Source: Lanius collurio (lineage: Eukaryota; Chordata; Aves; Passeriformes; Laniidae). Taken from it: 64,000 nt of DNA. Numbering within the stretch: position 1 is the first letter of the stretch; every line of letters starts with the position of its first letter. Positions 63,375 to 64,000 of the stretch are shown piece after piece. The stretch is taken from the NCBI GenBank assembly GCA_020086605.1, contig JACBWW010000015.1, positions 13,008,390 to 13,072,389 on the forward strand. Direction: 5' to 3'. A program made the translations under genes and the position numbers. The notes beneath the pieces are model-generated. The model was not told the DNA's origin. It saw only the letters and a list, made by a program, of their open reading frames with translations, and did no database searches.

Positions 63375-64000
63375 GTAGCATTGTATGATTTGTAATCTGC
63401 CTAATATTGCTTTTGGAAAGCAGCCTTCCCTAAGGGTATGGAAGTAAAGTATAAAGCTTTCAGGAACTGCTGTGAATCTTTGCGTTGATATATGAATATT
63501 TTAACTCAGAGCTTCACAATTTGGGGAATGAAATAAACCCAATACATTTTCATGAAGAATGAACTAACCCTTAGGATTTTATTTTTTTCATGACTTTGTT
63601 CAGGTCACTTGGTCATAAGTTTCAGTGTTTGACTGCAAGAAATTAAAAGGAGAAGTTTTAAGTTATAGCTTCAATAGTTCATATGAGGAATTCCTTTGCC
63701 TGTGATCAAGTAGAGAGGAAAAGTACAGATCAGCCATAACTATAAATGTACTTATGAAGCTAGACAAACTGATTTAAAATACTTGTGAATACCTCTGTAG
63801 CTGACTTCAAAACTGAGTTCATGTTGTAGATGGCATCCCAGAAGTCAAATTGGCTGAGAGAAATTTTTCACAGCACAGGGTGTATTCTGCAGTGAATCTC
63901 AAATGCCTTGAGTAATAGGGTTATGTCTACAGAGTATGACACCACAGACCAGAGCATGGAGAGCCTGAAGGAAGGGAATCATTCAAGGCACACTGGCACC
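63375..64000 (+). other. Start of the intron following exon D
   Basis: It begins GTAGCA and contains in-frame stops at once. No further exon appears before the window ends. The next coding segment should begin with two bases completing a glycine codon and continue the NTG repeat strand. Confidence 0.75.

Noticed and set aside
1..64000. CRISPR arrays, phage, operons or another microbial system
   Set aside because: There are no regularly spaced repeats of that kind and no long bacterial-type genes. Exon-intron structure and avian repeats show vertebrate nuclear DNA.

Overview
This is vertebrate nuclear DNA, almost certainly from a bird and probably a songbird. The grounds are long AT-rich introns with GT-AG exons, avian CR1 LINE 3' ends, a tRNA-Ile-headed SINE with a CR1-like tail (the TguSINE1 architecture known from zebra finch), and endogenous-retrovirus LTRs of avian type. 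There are no bacterial genes, CRISPR arrays or operons.

The only protein-coding gene I can support is on the + strand. Four internal exons (39121-39312, 45292-45523, 60781-61017, 62355-63374) join without a gap in one reading frame into about 560 residues of a giant cadherin. They cover the rest of one cadherin (EC) repeat, four complete repeats and the start of a sixth. Family features and my recollection of the human orthologue point to the Dachsous branch, most likely DCHS2 (protocadherin-23). That assignment comes from memory, not from a search. Dachsous proteins pair with FAT4 at cell-cell junctions and act in planar polarity and Hippo signalling. The first exon of the gene, the signal peptide, the membrane segment and the cytoplasmic tail all lie outside the window.

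Layout: 1-39120 is non-coding as far as I can see and is presumably a long upstream intron. It holds a 399-base assembly gap (20193-20591), a large solo LTR (20592-22043), the SINE (about 26822-26963) and a CR1 scrap (about 36497-36541). 39121-63374 is the exon-bearing part. Its introns carry another CR1 scrap (about 40762-40844), an old ERVL-type LTR with a 21-G tract (about 49661-50380), a perfect 58-bp tandem duplication (52105-52220) and a second copy of the large LTR (53100-54728) bounded by a 5-bp target-site duplication. 63375-64000 is the start of the next intron. All three LTRs lie antisense to the cadherin gene.

I found no convincing new multi-gene system. The points most worth a second look are the alternating loss of calcium-binding motifs between neighbouring cadherin repeats, the same-orientation LTR pair bracketing two exons, the tandem duplications, and an unexplained 249-codon open frame inside an intron.
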